64,000 nucleotides of DNA from JANLUX01 sp031366005 (GTDB lineage Bacteria > Bacteroidota > Bacteroidia > AKYH767-A > OLB10). The translations under genes and the position numbers were made by a program. The notes beneath the pieces were generated by a model. That model worked only from the letters and a program-made list of their open reading frames with translations. It did not search any database and was not told where the DNA came from. The stretch lies in the NCBI GenBank assembly GCA_031366005.1, contig JANLZB010000031.1, forward strand, positions 49,059-113,058. Direction: 5' to 3'. Every line of letters begins with the position of its first letter. Positions within the stretch are counted from its first letter, which is position 1. Of this stretch, positions 8,265-17,090 are shown one piece after another.

Positions 8265-9134
8265 ATGACAAAACCATTGGGAAAACTGATAGCAATCGGT
8301 GGCAACGAAGACAAAGGAACAGAACCAGAACCAAGATTTGAACAGAAAAACAATCTCAACTTTTTTCAGTTACAGATACTAAGCCGCATCGTTCATGAAA
8401 TGCAGAATGATAAAGATTCACTTATTGAAATTATTACCACAGCATCGAGCATACCTGGTGAAGTAGGAGATAATTACGTTCATTCTTTTGCAAAACTTGG
8501 ATGTACAAATGTGCATGTGCTCGATATCCGTAATCGCGAAGATGCTCATAAGGCTGAAAATATTGAACGCATCAGAAAGTGTGATGGTGTTTTATTCAGT
8601 GGAGGTAATCAGTTACGTTTAAGTACAATTTTTGGCGGCACAGAAATTTTGCACACTTTGCATGATCGCTTGCAGGACGAACCTTTTGTGATTGCGGGTA
8701 CAAGTGCAGGAGCAATGGCAATGAGCAATACGATGATTTACCAGGGAAGCAGTGGTGGCGCTTTGATTAAGGGAGAAGTTAAAATTACTACCGGGTTAGC
8801 TTTTATAAAAGATGTAATCATTGATTCGCATTTTGATAAACGTGGGCGATTTGGAAGGTTAGCACAAGCTGTTGCAAGCAATCCTTCCTGCATTGGTATT
8901 GGATTAGGAGAGGACACGGGAGTATTGATAACAGATAATAATCACCTCGAAGCCATTGGTTCAGGTCTTGTAATTATTGTTGACGGACATGGTATTCACC
9001 ACAGTAATATTGCTGATTTAACCGATGGCTCGCCTATCAGTATTGAAAACCTGATTGTTCATGTGATGACCAAGGGTAATGCTTATGATTTGAAGCAAAG
9101 GAAATTCAGAGCTGAAGTGCTGGTAGGTAAATAA
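8265..9134 (+). CDS. cphB: Cyanophycinase
   Basis: CphB is an S51-family serine exopeptidase that releases beta-Asp-Arg dipeptides from cyanophycin. The 289-residue product shows the class I glutaminase-like fold with GKLIAIGGNEDKG at the start, FSGGNQLRL, the nucleophile elbow GTSAGAMAM with Ser147, and the downstream DSHFDKRGRFGRL and GIGLGEDTG motifs typical of the family. Length is normal. It is divergent from cphA. No isoaspartyl dipeptidase, which would finish the degradation, is adjacent. Confidence 0.95.
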   Translation: MTKPLGKLIAIGGNEDKGTEPEPRFEQKNNLNFFQLQILSRIVHEMQNDKDSLIEIITTASSIPGEVGDNYVHSFAKLGCTNVHVLDIRNREDAHKAENIERIRKCDGVLFSGGNQLRLSTIFGGTEILHTLHDRLQDEPFVIAGTSAGAMAMSNTMIYQGSSGGALIKGEVKITTGLAFIKDVIIDSHFDKRGRFGRLAQAVASNPSCIGIGLGEDTGVLITDNNHLEAIGSGLVIIVDGHGIHHSNIADLTDGSPISIENLIVHVMTKGNAYDLKQRKFRAEVLVGK

Positions 9135-9165
9135 ATGATTTACCTGAATTTTTTTAAATCATTTT
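9133..9165. terminator. Terminator between cphB and DPP IV
   Basis: AT-rich hairpin with 9-bp arms AAATGATTT (9133-9141) and AAATCATTT (9156-9164) and a T-rich loop, exactly filling the gap between two convergent stop codons. The low GC content makes it weaker than the ppk2 terminator. Confidence 0.55.
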
Positions 9166-11343
9166 TCAAAGATTCTCCAAAACAAAATTTGTCATTTTAT
9201 TATAAAGATGATAACGAGCTCCTCCTCCTGAAATTCCATGTGCGCGGTTAGGATAAATCATAAGGTCAAAATCTTTTTTCTCTTTTACTAAAGCGTTAAT
9301 AAAATCCATGCTGTTCTGCACATGCACATTATCATCTGCTCCGCCATGCACAAGCATAAATTTTCCTTTCAGTTGTTTTGCGAAGAAGATAGGGGAGTTA
9401 TCATCATAGCCCTTCGGATTTTCCTGGGGCGTTTGTAAATATCGTTCTGTATAAATGCTATCGTAATAACGCCAGTTTGTAACAGGTGCAACTGCAATAC
9501 CACATTTAAAAACATCGGGTGCTTTGGTCATTAATAAAGATGACATATATCCGCCATAGCTCCAGCCCCATATTCCGATTCTTGTTTTATCAACGTAAGG
9601 AAGTTTCGCTAATTCGCCAGCTACAAAAACCTGGTCCTGCACTTCATAATTCCCCATGTCTTTATAAATGCAATTTAAAAACTCCAGTCCTCTTCCGGGA
9701 GTTCCGCGGTTATCCACAGAAACTATGATATACCCTTTCTCTGCCAGCATCTGATGCCAGAAATAATCAGGTCCCTGCCAGTGATTTAACACGGTTTGAA
9801 CACCCGGTCCGCCATACACAAACATCAGCACAGGATATTTTTTTGATGGATCGAAGTTGGGTGGTTTAATCGTCCATCCATATAACTCCAATCCCTCTGG
9901 TTTTTTAAACACGCTGTTTTCAACTTTGCTAATATCAAATTTTGCTAACTCATTTTTAACTTTTTCATTATCCTCCAACTCACGAATCTCTTTTCCTTTT
10001 GCCTCATTCACTGTGCAGCGATAAGGTGTTCCATAACCACTCCACACATTAGCAAAGTATTGAAATGTACTGGTAAATTCTGCATCACTGGTTCCATGTA
10101 TTGGACTAAGCAAAGTTTTTTTACCATTGATAGCACTGTTGTTTATTTGTCTTTCTGCCGAAGTGGGTTCAGCCGTTTGATAATAGAATAATTTATTTTT
10201 TTCATCATAGCCATAATATTTTGTGATATCATAATTGCCACTGGTGATTTGTTTTACAAGGTTACCATCTATCTTATATAAATAGATGTGATTGTAACCA
10301 TCACGGGTGCTTGTCCAGATAAATTGTTTTTTATCACTCAGAAAAGTAAGATCATCGGTAACATCAATATAACTATTGTTTTTCTCCTTAAGAATTACTT
10401 TGCTTACTCCTGTGGTTGCATTACAGAGTAATAACTCCAACTCATTTTGATGTCGGTTACTTCTTTGTACTGATAAAGTGTTGGCATCTTGTGTCCATTT
10501 AATACGCGGTATGTATTCACGGTCTTTTCCTGTGTCCATCTTAACAGTTTTTCTTTCTGCCAATTGATAAACATAAATTTCCACTTTAGAATTTTCCTCT
10601 CCTGCTTTCGGATATTTATATTTTTCTTCTTTGGGATAAAGATCACCGTAATAAGTAAGCGTAAATTCTTTTACACGGCTTTCATCAAATTTATAATAGG
10701 CAATGCTGCTTCCGTCAGGTGCCCATTGAAAGGCAACATCCATACTAAATTCTTCTTCGTAAACCCAGTCAGTTGCTCCATTAATAATTTCATTTTTCTT
10801 TCCATCAGTAGTAACAGCAGTTTCATTTCCACTCTGTAAATCTGTTACATACAGATTATTGTCGCGTACGTAAGCAACCTTTTTTCCATCAGGCGAAAAA
10901 GTAGCATACATCTGTTTTCCCTTTGAAGAAATATTTTTTAGTTCATGTGTTTTTAAATCATACACATAATTGTTTGATCGTGATGAATGGCGATATATCT
11001 GTTCATCATCAGCAGAAAATAAAACTTTACTTTCATCCATGCTGAATTGGTAATCACTGAATTCAACAGTATCTTTTCCATCAATAAGATGATTGCCATA
11101 CACAAGTGTATCCATTGCTTTTCCTGATTTAAAATCATACACAACAATGCATTGGCCCAGGTTGGTAGTTACAGTATTGGTATAACGTAATCCATCTTTC
11201 ATAGAGCGAAAGCCCCTTACAGCTTTAGCAATAAAGCGAGGACTTCCCCAGATATCTTCTAATTTAATTTGTTCTTTTTGTGCGAGCGTTACTTGTGAAG
11301 TGAGTGCAAAAAACAACAATTGCGTAATAGTTTTTCTAAGCAT
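9166..11343 (-). CDS. Dipeptidyl peptidase IV (S9 family)
   Basis: An exported 725-residue protease that removes X-Pro or X-Ala dipeptides from peptide N-termini. A signal peptide (about 1-21, ending VTLAQ) precedes the DPPIV_N eight-bladed propeller (about 60-470, with a DWVYEEEF-type Glu motif that binds the substrate amino terminus) and the alpha/beta-hydrolase domain. The nucleophile is Ser595 in GWSYGGYM, with Asp in HGGADDNVH and His in NRAHGIS. Length fits the family. A minus-strand TAGGTTTG box at 11373-11366 may be its promoter. It probably acts in the periplasm on peptides from imported protein. Confidence 0.95.
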   Translation of the reverse strand: MLRKTITQLLFFALTSQVTLAQKEQIKLEDIWGSPRFIAKAVRGFRSMKDGLRYTNTVTTNLGQCIVVYDFKSGKAMDTLVYGNHLIDGKDTVEFSDYQFSMDESKVLFSADDEQIYRHSSRSNNYVYDLKTHELKNISSKGKQMYATFSPDGKKVAYVRDNNLYVTDLQSGNETAVTTDGKKNEIINGATDWVYEEEFSMDVAFQWAPDGSSIAYYKFDESRVKEFTLTYYGDLYPKEEKYKYPKAGEENSKVEIYVYQLAERKTVKMDTGKDREYIPRIKWTQDANTLSVQRSNRHQNELELLLCNATTGVSKVILKEKNNSYIDVTDDLTFLSDKKQFIWTSTRDGYNHIYLYKIDGNLVKQITSGNYDITKYYGYDEKNKLFYYQTAEPTSAERQINNSAINGKKTLLSPIHGTSDAEFTSTFQYFANVWSGYGTPYRCTVNEAKGKEIRELEDNEKVKNELAKFDISKVENSVFKKPEGLELYGWTIKPPNFDPSKKYPVLMFVYGGPGVQTVLNHWQGPDYFWHQMLAEKGYIIVSVDNRGTPGRGLEFLNCIYKDMGNYEVQDQVFVAGELAKLPYVDKTRIGIWGWSYGGYMSSLLMTKAPDVFKCGIAVAPVTNWRYYDSIYTERYLQTPQENPKGYDDNSPIFFAKQLKGKFMLVHGGADDNVHVQNSMDFINALVKEKKDFDLMIYPNRAHGISGGGARYHLYNKMTNFVLENL

Positions 11344-11441
11344 TTGTAAAAGAATATTTATTGCTCAAACCTAATAAATTTCACAAAGGATAAATAAGTA
11401 ATTTAAATAATATCAATAGCTTTACGCAAAACAGACAAATC

Positions 11442-12104
11442 ATGAAACGCATTCTTATCATCATCGCAATATTGTTTTCTATCAACGGCATTTATGCTCA
11501 ATCCATGAGTGCAGGTAAGGTTATTTATGCAATCAGTTATCCTGAATCGAGCCTTGATGAACAAACATTAGCGATGATGCCTACAGAAGCTACTATGTAT
11601 TTTAACGATGATAAAACACGGATGGAAATGCAAATGGGTATGGGGATGAACATGGTGACAATTGCAGATAACAAAACAAAATCCGCAACAGTGCTGATGG
11701 ATATGATGGGCAATAAAACCGCAATGACGATGACAGAAGACGACATTAATAAAGAAGCAAAAAATGCGGGTGAATATGAGATAAAAAAAACCGAAGAAAC
11801 AAAAACCATTGCCGGTTATTTGTGTAAAAAAGCAGTTGTTACTTTAAAAAATAAAAATTCATTCAATGTTTGGTACACTGATCAGATAAGGGTTAAAAAC
11901 AGCAACTGGAATAATCAGTTTAAAAATATTGATGGGTTCCTGATGGAATTCAGAATGGATCAGAACAATGGTTTGAGTATGTTGATGACAGCAAAAAAAA
12001 TTACAGATGTAAAACCTGGTGATGAACTATTTGTTGTGCCTGGTGATTATAAAAAAATGACCAAAGAAGAAATGATGAAAATGTATGGCGGGAAGGACAA
12101 ATAA
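11442..12104 (+). CDS. Secreted Met-rich DUF4412-like protein
   Basis: A 220-residue exported protein with a signal peptide ending near GIYAQ. The mature part resembles the DUF4412/GLPGLI-type beta-barrel proteins of Bacteroidota: opening strand SAGKVIYAISY, then IAGYLCKKAVV and FNVWYTDQI. Methionine is strikingly abundant (MEMQMGMGMNMV, MTMTEDD, MTKEEMMKMYGG). That is suggestive of metal binding or oxidation buffering, but this is inference only. Monocistronic and divergent from DPP IV. Function unknown. Confidence 0.7.
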   Translation: MKRILIIIAILFSINGIYAQSMSAGKVIYAISYPESSLDEQTLAMMPTEATMYFNDDKTRMEMQMGMGMNMVTIADNKTKSATVLMDMMGNKTAMTMTEDDINKEAKNAGEYEIKKTEETKTIAGYLCKKAVVTLKNKNSFNVWYTDQIRVKNSNWNNQFKNIDGFLMEFRMDQNNGLSMLMTAKKITDVKPGDELFVVPGDYKKMTKEEMMKMYGGKDK

Positions 12105-12131
12105 TTTTGCTTGACAGCAGATTAAAAAAAA

Positions 12132-13643
12132 TTATATTTTTTGTAAATCAAGATAAGCGGCTGATAAATTTTCAATAATATCACTTGCAATCAAACCATG
12201 TTCTCCTTTCTCTTTCGTTGCAACATCTCCAGCCAATCCATGTAAATACATTCCAATGATACAAGCATGTTTTGAAGAATAATCTTGTGCAATTAATGAA
12301 GTGATAATTCCTGTCAGCACATCACCTGAACCTGCTGTTGCCATTCCCGGATTTCCTGTTGAATTAAAAAAACATTTGCCATCCGGTGTTGTCAATGCGC
12401 TGTAATGTCCTTTTAACAAAATATAACATTGATATTTATTTGAAAAATCAAATTGCATTTGTTGGCGTTCAAAATCATCAGTTGATTTACCAACTAACCT
12501 TTCAAACTCTTTTGGATGTGGAGTAAAAATACAACCAGGTGCAAGAAACGAAAGCCAGGTTTTATTTTCTGCAATAATATTTATTGCATCCGCATCAAAA
12601 ACAATTGGTGCACGATATTCCTGGATTAATTTCTTTAGCATTATTGCTGTTCGTTCATGCGTTCCTATTCCGGGACCGATACCAATTGCATTATAATTAT
12701 CTGCATTCTTAATTTCTGTAATCAAATTTTCTTCTTCATCAGCTACAACCATTGCTTCAGGAAATGCAGTTTGTAAAATAACAAGTCCGCATTTCGGAAC
12801 ATGAACTGTAATTAATCCAGCACCTGTTCTTAAACAACTTTTTGAAGCAAGTATTGCAGCTCCCATTTTTCCATAGCTTCCTGCAATAATCAAAGCATTA
12901 CCATACGTTCCTTTATGATCAAAATTATTTCTGGATTTAATTAATTGTGCAACATCTGATTTTGTAATGAAATAAAAATTTGTTTTTGCTTCATTAATAT
13001 AGTCGGCACTTAATTTAATATCAAGCAATATAAAATCTCCGGCAAACTTTCCTGTTGAAGGAAATAAAAATGAAAGTTTTGGTAATTGAAAAGTAAGAGT
13101 AACATCAGCCTGAATAACAGGAGATTTTACGTTGAATAAAGTTTCATCAGCACGCAATCCTGAAGGCATATCAATGCTGATCACCATTGCATCGCTATGG
13201 TTAATCATTTCAATGCAATCGGCTGTAACTCCAGTAATTTCTTTCTTCAATCCTGAGCCAAAAATTGCATCTATGATTATTTCGTTTTTATTAATAAGAA
13301 GCAAATCATTTTTTTGCGTAAGCTCATTTATTTTATTTCCATCATTAAGCAATCGTTGTTTGTTGATTATAAAATCTCCCGATTCTTTTGAACCATTAAT
13401 CACATACGCATTTACTTGTTTGCCATTATGAATTAACATGCGTGCAATAGCCAATCCATCTCCGCCATTATTACATGTTCCACAAAAAATATTAAAATGA
13501 ATTCCGGGTTCAATATTTTGCAAAATCCATTCTGTACATTTTTCAGCAGCACGTTCCATCAAATTGATCGATGATACCGGTTCATGCTCAATGGTATAAG
13601 CATCAGCCTCGCGAATTTGCTGAGCGGATAAAATTTTAATCAT
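12132..13643 (-). CDS. nnr: Bifunctional NAD(P)HX epimerase / dehydratase
   Basis: Repairs hydrated NADH and NADPH. The N-terminal half (about 1-215) is the NnrE/YjeF_N epimerase with FCGTCNNGGDGLAIARML and a catalytic-region DAIFGSGL. The C-terminal half (about 225-503) is the ADP-dependent NnrD dehydratase of the ribokinase-like fold, with the GSYGKMGAA, TPHPKEFERL and NPGMATAGSGDVLTGII motifs. The 503-residue length is normal for the fusion. The start codon overlaps the upstream MBL gene stop by 4 nt (ATGA), so they are co-translated at the end of a long minus-strand run. Confidence 0.96.
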   Translation of the reverse strand: MIKILSAQQIREADAYTIEHEPVSSINLMERAAEKCTEWILQNIEPGIHFNIFCGTCNNGGDGLAIARMLIHNGKQVNAYVINGSKESGDFIINKQRLLNDGNKINELTQKNDLLLINKNEIIIDAIFGSGLKKEITGVTADCIEMINHSDAMVISIDMPSGLRADETLFNVKSPVIQADVTLTFQLPKLSFLFPSTGKFAGDFILLDIKLSADYINEAKTNFYFITKSDVAQLIKSRNNFDHKGTYGNALIIAGSYGKMGAAILASKSCLRTGAGLITVHVPKCGLVILQTAFPEAMVVADEEENLITEIKNADNYNAIGIGPGIGTHERTAIMLKKLIQEYRAPIVFDADAINIIAENKTWLSFLAPGCIFTPHPKEFERLVGKSTDDFERQQMQFDFSNKYQCYILLKGHYSALTTPDGKCFFNSTGNPGMATAGSGDVLTGIITSLIAQDYSSKHACIIGMYLHGLAGDVATKEKGEHGLIASDIIENLSAAYLDLQKI

Positions 13644-14581
13644 GAGTTGTGAAGCATGTGTACTTCAATATTCTTGTCAGAAAAATGATTGGCGAGATGT
13701 GTGCCATCGCCATGCAAAGTGTAAATGGTTTTAGGTTTTACTTTTTCAACTAATTCCAGCAAATCATTCCAGTCAGCATGATCGCTGATAAATAATTTTA
13801 AATCTCCATCCTGTAAATGTTCCCATCCACTCGCGAATGCTTTTAAATAACTGAAATTAGGATACATGCTATGATAAGCAGCCGGTGGCAATAAATAAAT
13901 TATATTTTTTTCTTTTCGGAATTTACGTTTATCATAAGGCTCCCATCTTCCTAATGATTTTCCTGCTTCCTGATAAAAGTAATGATATGGTAACATGTAT
14001 TTATGCACCATAATTGTTTTATCGGTACAATATGTATTGATCAATTGCGTAAGCCGTTGTGCTTTGCCAAGGGAATAACAACCAATTACAAGGTTTGTAT
14101 CATTGAAGTTGTTCAGTTTTTCAATTTCTTGTTTTGGATCTGGATGTGTTGTGCCCGGCAATGCGAATGTTGTTTCAGTGATCAATACATCTGCTTCAGC
14201 AAATTGAAATCCTTCACAGGTATCATCTGCAGATAATTTAAAATCTCCTGTATATAAATATCGCACATTATCTTTTTCTAAAAGTACTTGTGCAGAACCT
14301 AGTATATGTCCTGCAGGTATGAATGTAACAGTGATGCCGTTTACTTCGAAAGGCTCTGAAAAGTTTTTCTGATGAATGATACCAGGATAATTCCGATGGC
14401 GCTTACGGATAAGCGCAGCTGTGTAAGGCGTGCAATAAACATCACGAGAGCCGATGGTTACATGATCAGCATGTGCATGACTGATGATGGCTGTTACAAC
14501 AGGTTTGATAGGATCCAAAAAAAATTGTCCCTGGGTAAAATATAAACCCTCTTCGCTGTAAAGTATATTATGGTTTTGCAA
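13640..14581 (-). CDS. MBL-fold exonuclease-like metallo-hydrolase
   Basis: A 313-residue protein of the metallo-beta-lactamase fold, close to the mRNA 3'-end-processing/DNA exonuclease group (COG1236). It has the metal-binding HAHADH motif near residue 36, a downstream GHILGSAQV, the YTGDFKLS aspartate motif and a C-terminal DHADWNDL ... TLHGDG. In many bacteria such proteins are annotated as ligase-associated DNA exonucleases; no ligase gene is adjacent here, so RNA or DNA as substrate is open. It overlaps coaE by 14 nt upstream and nnr by 4 nt downstream. Confidence 0.82.
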   Translation of the reverse strand: MQNHNILYSEEGLYFTQGQFFLDPIKPVVTAIISHAHADHVTIGSRDVYCTPYTAALIRKRHRNYPGIIHQKNFSEPFEVNGITVTFIPAGHILGSAQVLLEKDNVRYLYTGDFKLSADDTCEGFQFAEADVLITETTFALPGTTHPDPKQEIEKLNNFNDTNLVIGCYSLGKAQRLTQLINTYCTDKTIMVHKYMLPYHYFYQEAGKSLGRWEPYDKRKFRKEKNIIYLLPPAAYHSMYPNFSYLKAFASGWEHLQDGDLKLFISDHADWNDLLELVEKVKPKTIYTLHGDGTHLANHFSDKNIEVHMLHNS

Positions 14582-15158
14582 CGGTCATAAAATGTTGATG
14601 TAAATTTAATACTTGTGGAAGCAATGCCTGCTGTGCGTCATTAATAATTACATAATCTGAAAGTTTCTTTTTCTTATCAGTACTCCATTGCTTTTGTAAA
14701 ATCAGGTTTATTTCCTCTCGTGTACGGTTGTCGCGCTGCATAATCCGTTCAACTCTTAATTCTTCAGGTGCATCCACCAGGATTATTTTATCAAGGCCTT
14801 TATTTGTACCACTTTCAAAAAGTATAGCTGATTCACGGATGCAATAAGGAGTTTTTATGTTTTGTTCCCATTCTACATAATCAGCAATAACTGCAGGGTG
14901 AACAATATTATTGACAGCATTCAGCAATTCATGATTATGAAAAATCAATTCTGCTACTTTTTTCCTGTCGAGTTGCCCTTGTGAATCATATACGTTTCCC
15001 AATGCAAGTGTCAATTGTTGCTTAACACATTTATCATTTTGCATTAATTCTTTTGCGGCTTCATCAGCATTGTAAACGGGTATGCCCAATAATTTAAATA
15101 TTCGGCACACAACAGATTTGCCGCTTCCGATCCCGCCTGTAACTCCGACCTTCAACAT
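14568..15158 (-). CDS. coaE: Dephospho-CoA kinase
   Basis: Catalyses the last step of CoA synthesis, phosphorylation of the 3'-hydroxyl of dephospho-CoA. The 196-residue product has the P-loop GGIGSGKSVV at residues 8-17, the substrate-binding YNADEAAK, and the lid/adenine region MQRDNRTREE. Size is typical. It abuts the YbbR gene directly (stop at 15159, start at 15158) and overlaps the MBL gene, marking a tightly packed operon. Confidence 0.95.
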   Translation of the reverse strand: MLKVGVTGGIGSGKSVVCRIFKLLGIPVYNADEAAKELMQNDKCVKQQLTLALGNVYDSQGQLDRKKVAELIFHNHELLNAVNNIVHPAVIADYVEWEQNIKTPYCIRESAILFESGTNKGLDKIILVDAPEELRVERIMQRDNRTREEINLILQKQWSTDKKKKLSDYVIINDAQQALLPQVLNLHQHFMTVAKP

Positions 15159-16124
15159 TTATTTTTGTTTGATAAAAAAATCAACTTCTTCAGGAACAAC
15201 GGTTACGTTTGTTACTTCCAGAGGTTTTCTTGCTATTTTAATTTTTAATTTATTTGCTTCAATATTTTTAGGAATACTGGTGGTTACTTCAAATTGTTCA
15301 GGACGAATATTATTATACAAACTTAACGGTACATGATAACTTACAGTTACAATATCAGGAACTAAAGTTATTTGTTTCATGCCGCTATTCATAACCGTTA
15401 CCGGGATAGTAACACTCCCTTCGGTAAATGGTTCCACTTTCAAATATAGCCACACTTTATTTGAGCTGTAACTGATCTTACTGCTGTCTGGCTGCATTAA
15501 TTTAATTGAATGAAATAAAGTATGATCGAGATTATTAAATTCAGCCGGTTCAGTAGTTACCTCTTTAATTTTTTTTATTGTTAATGAATCTCCTGAAACA
15601 TACACACTGTCAGGTTGAATAATAAACGGCCCTGATTGTGCATATTGTTTCTTAAAATCATATTTCGCATCTGCTTTAACCGGCACCTTTTTATTAAAGC
15701 GTGCCATCGAATTAAGCTGGATGATTTCAGGGGTAACACTGTTTATATTAATTGCATCTGCAATATTTCCGCTTTCACTTAACAAACGGATGGTGTTTAC
15801 ACTATTTGGATTTCCTGCAAAAACGGATGAAGGCAGCTTTTGCAAATCAATAATAAGAGAGTGATTATCATTGTTAAAAAAATATTGCATCAGATCAAAT
15901 CCACGACCGGAAACCTCCATGCTTATTTTTTGTGGCAACTGAGTTGGCAATACCGAAGCAGGAAGTCCCTTGTAAATTACAGGTTGTTCTATTGTGGTGG
16001 AATATTGCTTGCTAAGTGCATTGATAAACCAGATAAAAGTTGCAAGTAATACGCAGGTAAAAAATACAATCGCCTGCCTGTTGGCTTTTAGCTGTTCTCC
16101 GGGTTTTTTTGGCTGCTTATCCAA
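15159..16124 (-). CDS. YbbR-domain membrane-anchored protein
   Basis: A 321-residue protein with one N-terminal membrane segment (about 19-37, IVFFTCVLLATFIWFINALS) followed by an extracytoplasmic part made of repeated YbbR-like beta domains. In Firmicutes YbbR/CdaR regulates a diadenylate cyclase. In Bacteroidota this gene commonly sits with coaE, yajC and nusB, as here, and its role is not defined. The repeats are divergent; IPVTVMNSG and VTVSYHVPLSLY mark the later domains. Confidence 0.8.
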   Translation of the reverse strand: MDKQPKKPGEQLKANRQAIVFFTCVLLATFIWFINALSKQYSTTIEQPVIYKGLPASVLPTQLPQKISMEVSGRGFDLMQYFFNNDNHSLIIDLQKLPSSVFAGNPNSVNTIRLLSESGNIADAININSVTPEIIQLNSMARFNKKVPVKADAKYDFKKQYAQSGPFIIQPDSVYVSGDSLTIKKIKEVTTEPAEFNNLDHTLFHSIKLMQPDSSKISYSSNKVWLYLKVEPFTEGSVTIPVTVMNSGMKQITLVPDIVTVSYHVPLSLYNNIRPEQFEVTTSIPKNIEANKLKIKIARKPLEVTNVTVVPEEVDFFIKQK

Positions 16125-16139
16125 CGTAAAGATTTAAAA

Positions 16140-16469
16140 TTACTTCTTCTCAGGAAGTGTTGCAGGTGCCTGGTATTGCTTGGTTGCTTCTGCAGAGACT
16201 GCTGATTTTTCAATCTTAATTCTTACATTATCTGCTATTTCAAGAGTAAATGTTTTGTCCTGTACTTCAGTAATTTTTCCATGCACACCGCCAATCGTTA
16301 CCACTTTATCACCCTTGCCAATACTCTCCTTAAATTGTTTTTCAAGCTTTGCTTTTTTCATCTGCGGACGGATCATAAAAAAGTAAAAAACAATTACGAT
16401 CATACCGATCATAAAAAGATTTGACATTGCGGGATTTCCTGTTGTTGTCTGTAGAATTATTAGTAACAT
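16140..16469 (-). CDS. yajC: Preprotein translocase subunit YajC
   Basis: Accessory subunit of the SecDF-YajC complex in the inner membrane. The 109-residue protein has a single N-terminal membrane helix (about 17-34, LFMIGMIVIVFYFFMIRP) followed by the typical cytoplasmic KKAKLEKQFKESIGKGDKVVTIGGVHGKI segment, given here in parts (GDKVVTIGGVHG is the family signature). It lies 15 nt upstream of the YbbR gene in the same run. Confidence 0.93.
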   Translation of the reverse strand: MLLIILQTTTGNPAMSNLFMIGMIVIVFYFFMIRPQMKKAKLEKQFKESIGKGDKVVTIGGVHGKITEVQDKTFTLEIADNVRIKIEKSAVSAEATKQYQAPATLPEKK

Positions 16470-16539
16470 AATTGATTATTAATTTTAAATTTTATATTTT
16501 ATAAAGAACTGTATAAAGTGTAAAAGGTAAACATTAAAC

Positions 16540-17010
16540 TCATTTTATTACTTCCGCACTTATTGTCAGCACCTTCGTATTTGGAATTGTGTTTGCAAGA
16601 ATAGTAATCGTTTTTGAAATCATTCCACCGTGTCCTTCGCTGTTATATTTCACTTTTATAACTCCTTCTTCTCCGGGTTTAATAGGATCTTTAGGATACT
16701 CAGGTACAGTACATCCGCACGAACCTGTTGCCTGGGATATTATCAAAGCAGCATTGCCGGTGTTTATAAATTTGAATTCATAGCTCATCCTTTCTCCTGA
16801 ATGAATGGTGCCAAAATAATGTGTTGATTCCTCAAATTTAAATACAGGCAATTTTTTTTCTGCATTGTTGCCCGAAGCTGTTGCGGGATTGTCAATTATA
16901 TCAGGCGAAACACGATCCTGTCCACCCTGTGTAGTTGCAGTTTCCTTTGAATTGCAGCTTAGTATTACTGCTATTGCGCAGAATAAGATGAATGAGATGT
17001 AGTTTTTCAT
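16540..17010 (-). CDS. DUF1573 lipoprotein
   Basis: A 156-residue lipoprotein: the signal peptide ends at the lipobox VILSC with the lipidated Cys at residue 19. The mature part contains one DUF1573 Ig-like domain, with the hallmark FKFINTGNAALIIS and GSCGCTVPEYPKDPIKPG. The domain is very common in Bacteroidota and is related to eukaryotic ASPM-SPD-2-Hydin folds; no biochemical role is fixed. It lies between yajC and nusB, with palindromic repeat material in the gap to nusB. Confidence 0.88.
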   Translation of the reverse strand: MKNYISFILFCAIAVILSCNSKETATTQGGQDRVSPDIIDNPATASGNNAEKKLPVFKFEESTHYFGTIHSGERMSYEFKFINTGNAALIISQATGSCGCTVPEYPKDPIKPGEEGVIKVKYNSEGHGGMISKTITILANTIPNTKVLTISAEVIK

Positions 17011-17025
17011 TTTGCTTTGTTTATC

Positions 17026-17090
17026 GTTTACAGTTTACTGTTTACAATTTCGTGCGTAAGCAACTGTAAACAGTAAACTTAACTGTAAAC
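17026..17090. repeat. GTTTAC-heptamer palindrome between nusB and the DUF1573 gene
   Basis: Left arm GTTTACA-GTTTACT-GTTTACA, core CGTGCGTAAGCAACTG, right arm of inverted heptamers (GTAAACAGTAAAC, then CTGTAAAC). It touches the last codon of nusB. The core is nearly identical to the one at 51731-51790. Confidence 0.8.
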
